From Gemmatimonadota bacterium (GTDB lineage Bacteria > Gemmatimonadota > Gemmatimonadetes > Gemmatimonadales > Gemmatimonadaceae): a stretch of DNA of 64,000 nt. Positions 1-8,740 of this stretch are shown here, one piece after another. A model generated the notes under the pieces. It searched no databases. It was not told where the DNA came from and saw only the letters and a program-made list of their open reading frames with translations. A program made the translations under genes and the position numbers. The stretch spans positions 310,001 through 374,000 of the forward strand of contig JADJRJ010000031.1 of NCBI GenBank assembly GCA_016712265.1, written 5' to 3'. The stretch's first letter is position 1, and each line of letters begins with the position of its first letter.

Positions 1-1824
1 AATCCGGCGGTCCGGAACGACCTGGAGCGGCGCGGCAACAACTCGGTCTTCGTCAAGGCGCGCCTCAAGCCGGGTGTTTCGCTGGTGCAGGCGACGAATG
101 TCCTGGACCGCCTGGCGCGCTCGCTCCGGGCCAGTTACCCCGACCAGTGGGGGAGCGAGAACAGTCTTCCCCTGGTGGCCTCGGCGGACGTCATCATGAA
201 TCCCATGATCGACCGCGTCCTCGTGCCAGCCGCGGCCCTCATGATGGTCGTGGTCGGGCTCGTGCTGCTGATCGCGTGCGCCAACCTCGCGAGCTTCCTC
301 CTGGCGCAGGCCGCCGATCGCCGACGGGAAGTCGCCGTGCGGTTGGCACTTGGCGCCGGGCGTGGTCGCCTCGTGCGCCAGTTCTTGACCGAGACCGTTC
401 TGCTCTCCGCACTTGGCGGTGCCACAGGCCTCGCGCTCGCGGTCGTGCTCCTCAAGGCGTTGGTCAACGCCGACCTGCCGCTGCCGCTCCCCATCTCGCT
501 GGACCTGTCGCTCGACCCACTGGTCCTCGGGTTCAGCCTCGCCCTCACCGGCATTGCCGGGTTTGCCTTCGGGCTGGCACCCGCGCTGCAGGCGACGCGC
601 CCGGATGTGGCCTCGACCATCAAGGACGAAAGCGTGGGCGCCGGGCGTGGGCGTGCCGTCTCGCTGCGGGGCTCACTGGTGGTCGTGCAGGTGGCCGTGT
701 CCCTCGTGCTGCTCGTCGGCTCCGCGCTCTTCCTGCGGAGCTTCCGGGCTCGCCTCGACATCGATCCCGGCTTCGGGTCCGCGCCAGCGGTGGTGGCGCA
801 GTTGCAGGTGCCGACCACGAGTCGCACCCTCGAGCAGGCGCGCATCTTCTTCGAGCAGCTGAGCACACAGCTAGCCGCGATTCCGGGGGTGGTTTCGGTG
901 GGCCTGACAGACGACCTCCAGCTGAGTGCGCTGAACAACCAGACAGCGGTTGTGACCGTGCCGGGAATCGATCCGCCGCCCGGCCGGCCCGGCCACGGGG
1001 TCGACCATGCGCGGGTCACTCCGGGGTTCTTCGATGCGGCCGCGGTGCGGGTAGTCGAGGGGCGTGCCATCGATGAATCGGACCGGAGCGACGGCAACCC
1101 CGTGGCCATCGTGAGCGAGGCCTTTGTGCGCAAGTTCATGCCGGGGGGGAGCGCGATCGGCCGGACCTTTCGCACCGGGGAACGGGAGCTGACGATCGTT
1201 GGTGTGGCGGCGGACTCGAAGATCCGGGCGCTGGGCGAGGACCCCGTACCATTCCTGTACCTGGCCTTCGCGCAGTCGTCGATTAGCGGGATGACGATCG
1301 TGGCCCGCACGCAGGGACGCGCCGAAGCGATGATACCGGCGGTGCTGGAGGTGGCGCGAAAGCTCGACCCCGACGTGATCGTGATGGAGGCAAAGACCAT
1401 GGAGCGGCACCTGGCGGGCTCACTGCTGCCGCACCGGCTCGGCGCCTGGGTGATCTCCGCGTTCGGCACCCTGGCGTTGCTGCTGGCATCGATCGGACTG
1501 TTCGGCGTCGTGAGCTACGCGGTGTCCACGCGATCCCGTGAGGTTGGCATTCGCATGGCGCTCGGGGCGAATGCGGAACAGGTCGTGCGGCTGATGATGG
1601 GCGGGGGGATGCGCCTGGTGGGGATCGGCGCGGTGCTCGGCCTGGCCCTGTCAGCAGCGGCAGCCCGGCTGCTGAGCGGTGTGCTGTATGGCGTCAATGC
1701 GAGCGACCCGCTCGCGTTCGTCGTCGCGCCGGCCGTCCTGATCGGCGTGGCGATCGCGGCCGCGTGGATTCCGGCGCGTCGGGTGACGCGCATCAATCCC
1801 GTGCGCGCGATCAGGGCAGACTAG
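1..1824 (+). CDS. ADOP/FtsX-MacB-type permease, 5' end outside window
   Basis: The frame is open from base 1, so this is the C-terminal ~607 residues of a longer protein. It is an inner-membrane permease of the FtsX/MacB superfamily, ADOP type (duplicated FtsX core without its own ATPase gene next to it). The first visible core has a hydrophobic segment (VVVGLVLLIACANLASF) followed by the family signature REVAVRLALGAGR. A periplasmic MacB-like domain follows. The last core has two or three membrane segments and a second copy of the signature (SREVGIRMALGA), and it ends with the typical PARRVTRINPVRAIRAD tail. The duplicated signature supports ADOP rather than a single FtsX. The substrate cannot be told. 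It converges on the S9 peptidase gene, 25 bases away. Confidence 0.9.
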   Translation, partial: NPAVRNDLERRGNNSVFVKARLKPGVSLVQATNVLDRLARSLRASYPDQWGSENSLPLVASADVIMNPMIDRVLVPAAALMMVVVGLVLLIACANLASFLLAQAADRRREVAVRLALGAGRGRLVRQFLTETVLLSALGGATGLALAVVLLKALVNADLPLPLPISLDLSLDPLVLGFSLALTGIAGFAFGLAPALQATRPDVASTIKDESVGAGRGRAVSLRGSLVVVQVAVSLVLLVGSALFLRSFRARLDIDPGFGSAPAVVAQLQVPTTSRTLEQARIFFEQLSTQLAAIPGVVSVGLTDDLQLSALNNQTAVVTVPGIDPPPGRPGHGVDHARVTPGFFDAAAVRVVEGRAIDESDRSDGNPVAIVSEAFVRKFMPGGSAIGRTFRTGERELTIVGVAADSKIRALGEDPVPFLYLAFAQSSISGMTIVARTQGRAEAMIPAVLEVARKLDPDVIVMEAKTMERHLAGSLLPHRLGAWVISAFGTLALLLASIGLFGVVSYAVSTRSREVGIRMALGANAEQVVRLMMGGGMRLVGIGAVLGLALSAAAARLLSGVLYGVNASDPLAFVVAPAVLIGVAIAAAWIPARRVTRINPVRAIRAD

Positions 1825-1849
1825 CGGGGCGCAGCCTCGAAGTCGGGCG

Positions 1850-4231
1850 CTACCGCCGCAAGAGCCACCGCGCAAAGAACGCCGCCGCACGCTTCGACTG
1901 GTCGTATCGCCCGACCTCAGTCTCGATCACGTGCGGCTCCATCGGGTAGTACATCACCTCGAACTCCTTCTCCAGCTCGAGCAACCGCTGCACCAGGCGC
2001 GCCGTGTCCTGGAAGTGCACGTTGTCATCCACGAGCCCGTGTTCGATCAGCAGGTGATCCTTCAGCCCCTCGGCGAAGTAGATCGGGCTCGACTTGCGGT
2101 ATGCGACCGAGTCGACCTGCGGTTGTCCCAGGATGCGCGACGTCCAGCCGTCGGAGTAGTGCGCCCAGTCCGTCACCGGCGCGCGTGAGACTCCGGCGGC
2201 AAAGATCCCCGGATAGCGGAACTGCGACATCAACGTCATGAAGCCGCCATACGAGACGCCGTAGATCCCGATGCGCGTCGAATCGATCCCTTGCGTCTTC
2301 ACCAGCCACTTCGCCGCCGCGACCGCGCCGTCGACGTCCTTCTCGCCCATGGAGTACGCGATGTCCGTGCGATAGTCGCGGCCGAAGCCGGCACTTCCCC
2401 GATAGTCGAAGTCCAGCACCGTATACCCCTGCTCCAGGAAGTGGTGCAGAAGCCCCAGGTGTCCGCTCCAGCCATACACCGACCACCCCAGGTGGGCAAA
2501 CTGCCGATAGCCTCCGCCATGGATGTGGAGCAGCGCCGCCCGCTCGCGATTGGGGCGCGCGGGCTTGTACAGGGCGGCGTACACCGGCTTGCCGTCCGGG
2601 TGGGTGATCGAGACGATTTGCGGAGTCACCAGCCGCCGGGACAGCAGCGCCTCTGTGCCGCTGGTGGTGATGCGGCGATCGAGCCCCCCGCCCGCTGGCA
2701 TGAGGAAGAGGTCCGGGAGTTCCGTTGAGCTGCTGCGCAAGACGGCCAACTGCGAACCGCTCGGCGACCAGGTTCCGGCGTTGCGGCCACCACCCGGCGT
2801 GATGCGCGTGAGGGTGCCTCCGGCCGCCGGGAGGGTGTAGAGATGGTCCGTCGCTGCGTCCTGCTCGCTGGCCTGCAGGAGCCAGGTGCGGCGATCCGGC
2901 GACAGCGTGGCCCCGCGCACTTCCCACGGCCCCGTCGTGAGCTGCCGGATCACCCCGTTGGGCTCCATCCGATGCAGGTGGCTCCAGCCCCCGCGCTCGC
3001 TCGCAAAGACAAACGATCCATCGTCCAACCACTCCAACAGTGTGGGGCCGGTGTTATTGGACTGGATCGGCGGTCCGCCAATCCAGGCGTCGTCGTGGTC
3101 GTGGGTCAGTACACGCATGGTACCCGCGGCCGCGTCCAGTTCGGTGATCCACAGGTCCTTGTCATGCTCGCCGACAAACTGCACGAGCGCGCGCGACCCG
3201 TCGGGACTCCAGTACGGCCCGTGGGGGATGGTCGACTCAACAGGCGTTGCTGGGCCCCGCGTCGTGCCAGCGGTACTCGCGCTCGGGCCGTCCACCCAAC
3301 GCACCATCACGCTCTCCGGGGCGACCCCTGGGGTCATCGCCACGACGCCTAACCGGAAACGATCGCGCGGCTCACCCGCCTTCTCCCGTGCCTCCAGCGC
3401 GCGCGAGTAGCCGCTGGGGTCCACATAGTCCATGTACCGCGTCGGCGGGCGATTGCTGGCGATCGTCCGCAACCGGAACGTCACCATACTCCCATCAGGA
3501 GTCAGCTGGATGTTCTCCACCCGTGTGCCACTCGGCGCAGGGATCGGCATCGGACGACCCGCGCGCGCCAGGGCCGCGCGGACCCCGCCCTGGCGCATCT
3601 TCTCGCGCAGTTGTGCCGACAGCGCCTGCGCCTCCGCGGACAAATGCTCCGCAGCTGCCGTGCGAATGGGGCGATCCACCGTCACCCGCGCTGCCACCAC
3701 CTGCAGCGCCCCGTCCTCGATGTCGTAGCGGTAGAGTGACTCCCCCACCATGAAGTCGAGCGCGGTGCCACTGGCCCAGCGGAGTTGGCTCACCGTGCCG
3801 TCGAGCGACGCCACGCGACGCGTCGATGGGCCCCAGAGAAAGACGTTCCCACCGAGAGACCACGCCGCCCGTGTGCGCGCGCCATTCCATGTGATGTTGT
3901 CTCCGGGGATTACTTCCCCCGCCGCCGCGGGAATGGACTCCGCGAACTGCCCCTCGCGATCGGTCCGGAACCAGGGATCCTGTTCCGGCACATCGTTCGA
4001 CGCTGGTTTGGCGTTCCAGCGGAAGTACAGCCAAGCCCCATCCGGGGACCAACGGACATCGCGGGGCCCGAGCCCGAGCCAGCGGTCGTTGCGTGAGGCA
4101 TCGCGGAGCGTGATGGGCTGCCGCACCGCGGGTGCACCTTCGGAGGTCGCTTGGCGCAGCGGGGTAGGTAGGCGCTGCGCATGGGCGGCGCTGGCCGCGA
4201 GACACAGGGCGATGGTGAGGGAACGCGACAT
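1850..4231 (-). CDS. Secreted S9 family peptidase (prolyl oligopeptidase / DPP IV-like)
   Basis: A serine peptidase that cleaves peptides after proline or a similar residue, probably periplasmic. The chosen start (ATG at 4229-4231) begins an N-terminal signal peptide, MSRSLTIALCLAASAAHA; the frame is open further upstream but that part is not protein-like. The 793-residue product has a DPP IV-type beta-propeller over roughly residues 60-530 and a C-terminal alpha/beta-hydrolase domain. The catalytic triad is visible: Ser660 in GVSYGG, Asp735 in HGLVDDN, and His767 in MEPHVIE. The length is normal for the family. About 240 bases separate its start from the divergent cytochrome peroxidase gene, so the two promoters must lie there. 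Confidence 0.93.
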   Translation of the reverse strand: MSRSLTIALCLAASAAHAQRLPTPLRQATSEGAPAVRQPITLRDASRNDRWLGLGPRDVRWSPDGAWLYFRWNAKPASNDVPEQDPWFRTDREGQFAESIPAAAGEVIPGDNITWNGARTRAAWSLGGNVFLWGPSTRRVASLDGTVSQLRWASGTALDFMVGESLYRYDIEDGALQVVAARVTVDRPIRTAAAEHLSAEAQALSAQLREKMRQGGVRAALARAGRPMPIPAPSGTRVENIQLTPDGSMVTFRLRTIASNRPPTRYMDYVDPSGYSRALEAREKAGEPRDRFRLGVVAMTPGVAPESVMVRWVDGPSASTAGTTRGPATPVESTIPHGPYWSPDGSRALVQFVGEHDKDLWITELDAAAGTMRVLTHDHDDAWIGGPPIQSNNTGPTLLEWLDDGSFVFASERGGWSHLHRMEPNGVIRQLTTGPWEVRGATLSPDRRTWLLQASEQDAATDHLYTLPAAGGTLTRITPGGGRNAGTWSPSGSQLAVLRSSSTELPDLFLMPAGGGLDRRITTSGTEALLSRRLVTPQIVSITHPDGKPVYAALYKPARPNRERAALLHIHGGGYRQFAHLGWSVYGWSGHLGLLHHFLEQGYTVLDFDYRGSAGFGRDYRTDIAYSMGEKDVDGAVAAAKWLVKTQGIDSTRIGIYGVSYGGFMTLMSQFRYPGIFAAGVSRAPVTDWAHYSDGWTSRILGQPQVDSVAYRKSSPIYFAEGLKDHLLIEHGLVDDNVHFQDTARLVQRLLELEKEFEVMYYPMEPHVIETEVGRYDQSKRAAAFFARWLLRR

Positions 4232-4474
4232 GTATGGGGGAGGGGTCACGCCCAATCTGCGCGCCCTCGCGGAGCGGCGCACGCCATTCCCATCCGTGAA
4301 ATTCCGATTGGTCCGGGCCCCGTTGCTCGCCCAACGCCCCAACATCCGGCCGGGCGACGTCACACGGCGCCCCATCGCGGGGCCCGATGTCGGCTTCCGC
4401 CCTCGTTTTCCGTTCTCAATGGACCGGGGGCGCGCCATTCGGCGGCCCCAGCGACTCGAAACGGAGAAGCCACA

Positions 4475-5859
4475 ATGCGGATCGTGATGCGGGCCCTGGG
4501 AATCGCCCTGGCTGGGGCGGGAATGGTGGGATGTGTGGACGACGGCGGCGCTCGGATTCCGCTCGGCCCCGCGAGCGCCAGTGCCGACGTCTCGGTGAAT
4601 GGGGCAACACCAGACCAGGTGAGACAGCTGGCTGTGGCACGCGGCATCGGCCCCCTCCCGGCGTCGCCACGGGTCCGGCCAGCGCTCTCACACCTCGGCC
4701 GCATGCTGGCCTTTGACAAGATCTTGAGCGGGAATCGCGATATCTCCTGCGCCACCTGTCACCTTCCGGCGTTCGGCACGCGTGACGGCCTCAGCCTCTC
4801 AGTGGGGCAAGGCGGATTCGGCCTCGGACCGGGGCGCCAACACCCCGGCGGCGTCTTCATTCCGCGCAATGCGCCCCCGCTCTTCAACCTCGGCGCCATG
4901 CGTTCCCTGTTTTGGGATGGCCGCATCGAGACCGCACCCGATGGCGCGATTCGCACACCGGCAGGTGCGGCGATCACCCCCGAGATGAGGAGCGCGTTCG
5001 AGTTCGGGCCCATCTCCGCGCTGGCCATGTTCCCCGTCACCAACCGGGCGGAGATGCGCGCGGCACAGGGGAACGAACTGGCGCAGGTACCAGACAACGA
5101 TCCGCAGCAAATCTGGTCGCTCCTGATGGTGCGCCTGGGGCGATTCCCGAGTACCGTCGCCTCTTTGCCGAGGCGTATCCCGGGAAGCCGTTTGGGCAAC
5201 TCACCTTCGCGCATGCATCGAATGCGATCGCCGGGTTCTTTGTGGATCGGCTCACCTTTACCGGGGCTCCCTGGGATCGTTTCCTCGCCGGCGACGACCA
5301 GGCGTTGTCCGGTCGACAGCTCGCGGCGGCACGCACCTTTCTCACCCTCAAGTGTTCGATCTGCCACAACGGTCCCACCTTCAGCGACGGGGAGTCGCAC
5401 AACGTGGCGGTGGCGCAGTTCGGCCCGGGGCAGGGGAACGGACCTTCCGGTCGCGATGACTTCGGGCGGATGAATGTGACGGGGGATCCGCGGGACCAGT
5501 ATCGCTTCCGGACCACGCCGCTGCGCAATGTCGAGCTCACCGGCCCCTGGGGGCACGATGGCGCCATCCTCTCGTTGCGTGGGTTCATCGACCACTACAG
5601 CGAGTCCGATCGCAAGTTGCGGGAGTTCGATCCCTCGTCTCTCCATCCCGCACTCCGTGGCACCCTGCTGCCTAACGCCGATGCCATCCTCGCGACGCGT
5701 GACACCCTGCTGAACGGCGTGGTGCTCACGGCGGACCTGGTCGACCAGTTGACCGAGTTCATGCGAACGCTCACCGATCCGGCGGCGCGTCGGCTGGGTA
5801 TCCTCACGCCCGGGCGGGTGCCGAGCGGGCTGCCGGTGGACGGTGCAGTATCTCGTTAG
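4475..5859 (+). pseudogene. Di-heme cytochrome c peroxidase (MauG/CcpA type), single-base frameshift
   Basis: Periplasmic di-heme peroxidase of the MauG/CCP family, which reduces hydrogen peroxide or oxidises a partner. The start ATG at 4475 has a GGAGAA ribosome site just upstream and a lipoprotein-like leader (IALAGAGMVGC). The first heme site CATCH lies in the N-terminal half and the second, CSICH, in the C-terminal half, followed by the usual RTTPLRNVELTGPWGHDG region. The two halves lie in different frames. The expected protein reads ..LMVRLGAIPEYRRLF.., and restoring one G to the run GGGG at 5137-5140 joins them into a 461-residue protein of normal length. The lesion is therefore either a homopolymer sequencing error or a recent mutation. 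Everything else looks intact. Confidence 0.88.
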
Positions 5860-5876
5860 CGCGGTGTGAGCGGGAT

Positions 5877-5911
5877 GGGGGGTGCGGGAGGCCGGCCTCC
5901 TGCGCACCCCC
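5877..5911 (+). terminator. GC-rich hairpin after the cytochrome peroxidase gene
   Basis: A strong inverted repeat begins 17 bases after the peroxidase stop codon. The left arm GGGGGGTGCGGGAGG pairs with CCTCCTGCGCACCCC, with a CCGG turn. There is no T-run after it, so intrinsic termination is a guess. The hairpin also lies between two converging genes, where a bidirectional terminator is expected. Confidence 0.45.
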
Positions 5912-5961
5912 TGCGAGCCGCGGCACCGCCTCATTCATGCGTCCGCAGGGGGGGATCCCCC

Positions 5962-6342
5962 TCAGGTGACAAACCCCAACGTGCGAGCCACTTCGCCCTG
6001 CGCCGCGTCCAGGGTGAGGAATGTCAGCGCGGACGGGTCCGGCGACACGTATAACGCCGTGGCCAGGTGCCAGGCATCGGCACCGCGAACATACCCCGCG
6101 GTGTAGACCCGGAGCAGTTCGCTCGTCAGCGCCCGCACTGGGGTGACCAGCTCGACTATTCCCTTGTTCAGGGCGGAGAGGGCCACGCGCTGGCGTGTCA
6201 GGGTGGCGAACAGCTCGGCCTCGATCAATGCGGACGACACGAGGGCGTCGAACATCCCAAGGCGCTGCCTCATGACATCCGCGCCAGGTTCATCGAGTAA
6301 GGTCGCGACGACGATGGACGTGTCGACATACGCGGTCGTCAA
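5962..6342 (-). CDS. PIN-domain ribonuclease toxin, VapC type
   Basis: A 126-residue single PIN domain, the usual VapC length. VapC toxins are Mg-dependent ribonucleases that cut tRNA or rRNA when released from their antitoxin. The acidic active-site residues are in place: Asp7 in AYVDTS, Glu41/Glu43 in IEAEL, Asp89 in GADAWHLA and Asp102 in TLDAA. Its start codon overlaps the stop of the upstream antitoxin gene by four bases (ATGA), the normal translational coupling of a toxin-antitoxin operon. Confidence 0.9.
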   Translation of the reverse strand: MTTAYVDTSIVVATLLDEPGADVMRQRLGMFDALVSSALIEAELFATLTRQRVALSALNKGIVELVTPVRALTSELLRVYTAGYVRGADAWHLATALYVSPDPSALTFLTLDAAQGEVARTLGFVT

Positions 6343-6626
6343 TCGCGTTCCTCCAGAAACTGCTGCAGCGCTCCGGGTCGGTGCGCGACAGGCGCGAAAG
6401 TCGCGGGATCCGATGGCTTCATCGCCGCCGGCTGGATCAACCCGAGTGCCCGCAGTTCCGCCAATCGCTCGTCGAGCGACTGCGGCTTCCGCTCAGGGTC
6501 GATCGGGCGCAGCTCGGCGGCGGGCACCCCGTGGACCGTGATCACGATGGTATGACCCTCCCGGACCTGGCGGACCAGGGCCGAGAGGCGGGCCTTGGCT
6601 TCGTACAGCGAGTACTCCTCGGGCAT
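6339..6626 (-). CDS. Phd/YefM-family antitoxin
   Basis: A 95-residue protein starting MPEEYSLYEAKARLSALVRQ, the typical N-terminal DNA-binding fold of Phd/YefM antitoxins, with the family's GVPAAELRPI strand around residues 33-42. The C-terminal half is the variable toxin-neutralising tail. It is translated first and overlaps the VapC-type toxin by four bases. It would bind the toxin and repress the operon. I see no convincing operator repeat upstream, in contrast to the other two modules nearby. Confidence 0.87.
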   Translation of the reverse strand: MPEEYSLYEAKARLSALVRQVREGHTIVITVHGVPAAELRPIDPERKPQSLDERLAELRALGLIQPAAMKPSDPATFAPVAHRPGALQQFLEERD

Positions 6627-6718
6627 CCGCCCCCTGGTAGCGTGCCAGAGAAATATGGTCAGACTAGTCAGAATTGTCGACGACCATCTCTAGGCAGCGA
6701 GCGCCAAGCCCGCAGTTC

Positions 6719-6763
6719 TGTACCAAACGCTACAAGAATTGCTCTTGGTTGTACCAAACGCTA
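6719..6763 (+). promoter_or_regulatory. Paired 14-bp direct repeats and candidate promoter before the DUF4143 ATPase
   Basis: TGTACCAAACGCTA occurs exactly at 6719-6732 and again at 6750-6763, so the copies start 31 bases apart, close to three helical turns. Between them lies an inverted repeat CAAGA-attgc-TCTTG (6733-6747). A weak promoter fits here: TTGCTC at 6739-6744, a 17-base spacer, and TAAACT at 6762-6767, followed by the GTG start at 6774, which would make the transcript nearly leaderless. The geometry suggests a repressor site covering the promoter. The repressor is unknown. Confidence 0.5.
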
Positions 6764-6773
6764 AACTATCGGC

Positions 6774-7979
6774 GTGTTCAAGCGACCATTCTGGGAGAAG
6801 AAGGTCTCGGAGGCCTGGGGAACACGTTCCCTGGTCTGGCTCACCGGTGTGCGGCGTGTGGGCAAGACGACACTCGCGCGGTCGCTTGAGGATGGCACAG
6901 GCGCTGGTGCGCTCTACCTCGATTGTGAGCTCCCATCAGCGCGCCGCGAAATCGATGACCCGGAGGCCTTCCTGAGGTCCGTTCGGGGTAGGACGGTTGT
7001 CCTCGATGAAGTACATCGGCTATCGGATCCGGCAGCGCTCCTCAAGATCGCGGCGGATCACTTCCCTGACGTCCGCATCCTGGCCGCGGGTTCATCGACG
7101 CTCGGCGCATCATCGAAGTTCAAGGACACCCTCACTGGTCGAAAAGTCGAGGTCTGGCTCACCCCCCTGGTGCAGGCTGACGCAGAGCCGTTCGGCAGCC
7201 GCGGGCTCGAGCATCGGCTGCTGCGCGGCGGCCTTCCGCCGTTTCACGAGGCGGCTGTCTTCCCGGAGCGCGACTTTCAGGAATGGACCGACGCCTACTG
7301 GGCGCGCGACATCCAGGAGTTGTTCCGATTGGAGCGCCGGCACGCGTTCCAGCGCCTCTTCGAGCTGGTGCTTGCGTCGAGCGGCGGGATCTTCGAGGCG
7401 ACGCGCTTTGCCCGGGCGTGCGAGGTGAGTCGCCAGACCATCCACAACTATCTCGGCGTTCTCGAAGCGACCTTTGTCGCCCATCTGGTGCGGCCCTGGT
7501 CCCGCAACGCAAACGTTGAGCTGGTGAGCGCCCCGCGGGTCTACGGATTCGACACCGGGTTCGTGGCGTACCACAAGGGATGGACGTCACTGCGTCCGGA
7601 GGATCGTGGCGTGTTGTGGGAACACCTCGTGCTGAATGAACTGCACGCGCACCGTCAATCACGGGATATCTACTACTGGCGCACCAAGCAAGGCCACGAG
7701 GTGGACTTCGTACTTGGGGGTCGTGGGGATCGGCCACCGGTTGCCATCGAATGCAAATGGTCCGCCGCCGATTTCGACGCTCGCAATCTGGCCACTTTCC
7801 GGAAGCTGCACCCGGGTGGCCTCAACTATGTGGTTGTGCCCGAGCCAGTCACGGTCGACACGCGCGTGCATGGTGAACTCGAGGTGCGCTACGTGACGCT
7901 GAAGGATCTGGCGAACATCGCTCGGGTCCCCGATCAGGGGCGTGTCGTGAGCGAGACCTGGCTCTCGTGGGCGAGGTGA
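6774..7979 (+). CDS. DUF4143 / AAA-family ATPase
   Basis: A 401-residue P-loop ATPase of the AAA_14/DUF4143 type. Walker A is GVRRVGKTT (residues 25-33, Lys31) and Walker B is VVLDEVH (Asp78, Glu79). A winged-helix-like middle section (ARACEVSRQTIHNYLGVLE) precedes the DUF4143 C-terminal domain, which carries the nuclease-like pattern YYWRTKQGHEVDFV...AIECKW. These proteins are common in bacteria and archaea and are suspected to be mobile or toxin-like, but their role is not settled. The GTG at 6774 is used because the frame has no better start. It sits between toxin-antitoxin modules and has direct repeats directly upstream. Confidence 0.9.
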   Translation: MFKRPFWEKKVSEAWGTRSLVWLTGVRRVGKTTLARSLEDGTGAGALYLDCELPSARREIDDPEAFLRSVRGRTVVLDEVHRLSDPAALLKIAADHFPDVRILAAGSSTLGASSKFKDTLTGRKVEVWLTPLVQADAEPFGSRGLEHRLLRGGLPPFHEAAVFPERDFQEWTDAYWARDIQELFRLERRHAFQRLFELVLASSGGIFEATRFARACEVSRQTIHNYLGVLEATFVAHLVRPWSRNANVELVSAPRVYGFDTGFVAYHKGWTSLRPEDRGVLWEHLVLNELHAHRQSRDIYYWRTKQGHEVDFVLGGRGDRPPVAIECKWSAADFDARNLATFRKLHPGGLNYVVVPEPVTVDTRVHGELEVRYVTLKDLANIARVPDQGRVVSETWLSWAR

Positions 7980-7999
7980 GCCGGACGCCGCAGCGGCTC

Positions 8000-8395
8000 C
8001 TACGTCAACACCTCGACCGTCACGCGCACTCCCGGGGCGCGACCGAGCCGCGCGTCGCACGTGATCAGAACGGCTCCCAGTGCCTCCGCCAGGGCGACGT
8101 AGGTCGCGTCATACGCGGTGAGGTTCGCGCGCAGGGACCAAATGCGTGCCATGAGCGGCGCATGAGGATGCCGGCGCATCGGCAGCACGTCCAGTAGACT
8201 CAGCGCCGACGCGGCGCGCACGGTGGACAACTCGTTCCGTGCCTCGAAGCGCCGGAGCACCTGGCCGACTTCCACGTCCACGAGGTGGGGTGCGTGCAGC
8301 GCCGTCGGCCGCTCGAAGATCCGATCCACCACGCGATCACCCAGGGGCGAGCGGAGCAGCAGTTCAATTACTGCCGAGGCGTCGAGAACGATCAC
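8000..8395 (-). CDS. PIN-domain ribonuclease toxin, VapC type
   Basis: A 131-residue PIN domain with a complete acidic set: Asp5 in MIVLDAS, Glu42 in LVDVEVGQ, Asp96 in TAYDATY and Asp114 in LITCDARL. It belongs to the VapC branch that pairs with ribbon-helix-helix (FitA-like) antitoxins. The start overlaps the antitoxin stop by four bases, so both are made from one message under the repeats at 8620-8653. It converges on the DUF4143 gene with only 20 bases between stops. Confidence 0.9.
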   Translation of the reverse strand: MIVLDASAVIELLLRSPLGDRVVDRIFERPTALHAPHLVDVEVGQVLRRFEARNELSTVRAASALSLLDVLPMRRHPHAPLMARIWSLRANLTAYDATYVALAEALGAVLITCDARLGRAPGVRVTVEVLT

Positions 8396-8622
8396 CGAGC
8401 GTCGCGCTCAGCTCGTACGGCGTCGGCGGCTGTTTCGGAGGTAGCCACGGGCTCAAGCCTGGCGAGCGCCTGCCGCAACTCTGCGGGAGTCAGCTGGTCG
8501 CCCACCCGTTCCAGCTCGCCGCGGAGGTAGTCGGAGAGCGGGAGCCCATGGGCCGCCGCCCGCGCCTTGAGGCGCCGATGGAGTTGGTCCGGGACATGCC
8601 GAATCTGAATCATCTTGGACAT
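8392..8622 (-). CDS. FitA/RHH-type antitoxin
   Basis: A 76-residue antitoxin. The start taken here gives MSKMIQIRHVPDQLHRRL, matching the usual beginning of FitA-like ribbon-helix-helix antitoxins; the frame is open upstream but encodes nothing recognisable. The alternative ATG three codons later (8613) is equally protein-like. The sequence continues with the helix signature ARAAAHGLPLSDYLRGEL. It represses its own operon by binding as a dimer of dimers. Two inverted repeats at 8620-8634 and 8639-8653 lie exactly at its start, consistent with autoregulation. Confidence 0.85.
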   Translation of the reverse strand: MSKMIQIRHVPDQLHRRLKARAAAHGLPLSDYLRGELERVGDQLTPAELRQALARLEPVATSETAADAVRAERDAR

Positions 8623-8653
8623 GTGGAGAACATGCGTGCATGTGGAGCACATG
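8620..8653 (-). promoter_or_regulatory. Two-copy palindromic operator at the FitA-like antitoxin start
   Basis: Two near-identical 15-bp inverted repeats, CATGTGGAGAACATG (8620-8634) and CATGTGGAGCACATG (8639-8653), start 19 bases apart. Each has CATGT/ACATG arms around a five-base centre. The first overlaps the antitoxin start codon. Tandem palindromes at the 5' end are the expected binding site of an RHH antitoxin. Confidence 0.75.
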
Positions 8654-8740
8654 TCAACGAAACACCTCACGGCAGCGAGGTTCATACCCACTGAGGGACG
8701 GGAGCGCGCCTGCGTTCCCAGGCGCAGCCCTGTGGGTCGC

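Noticed and set aside
135..1469. Long open frame antisense to the permease
   Set aside because: It mirrors the permease in a GC-rich genome, has low-complexity Arg/Ser/Ala-rich composition and no recognisable domain.
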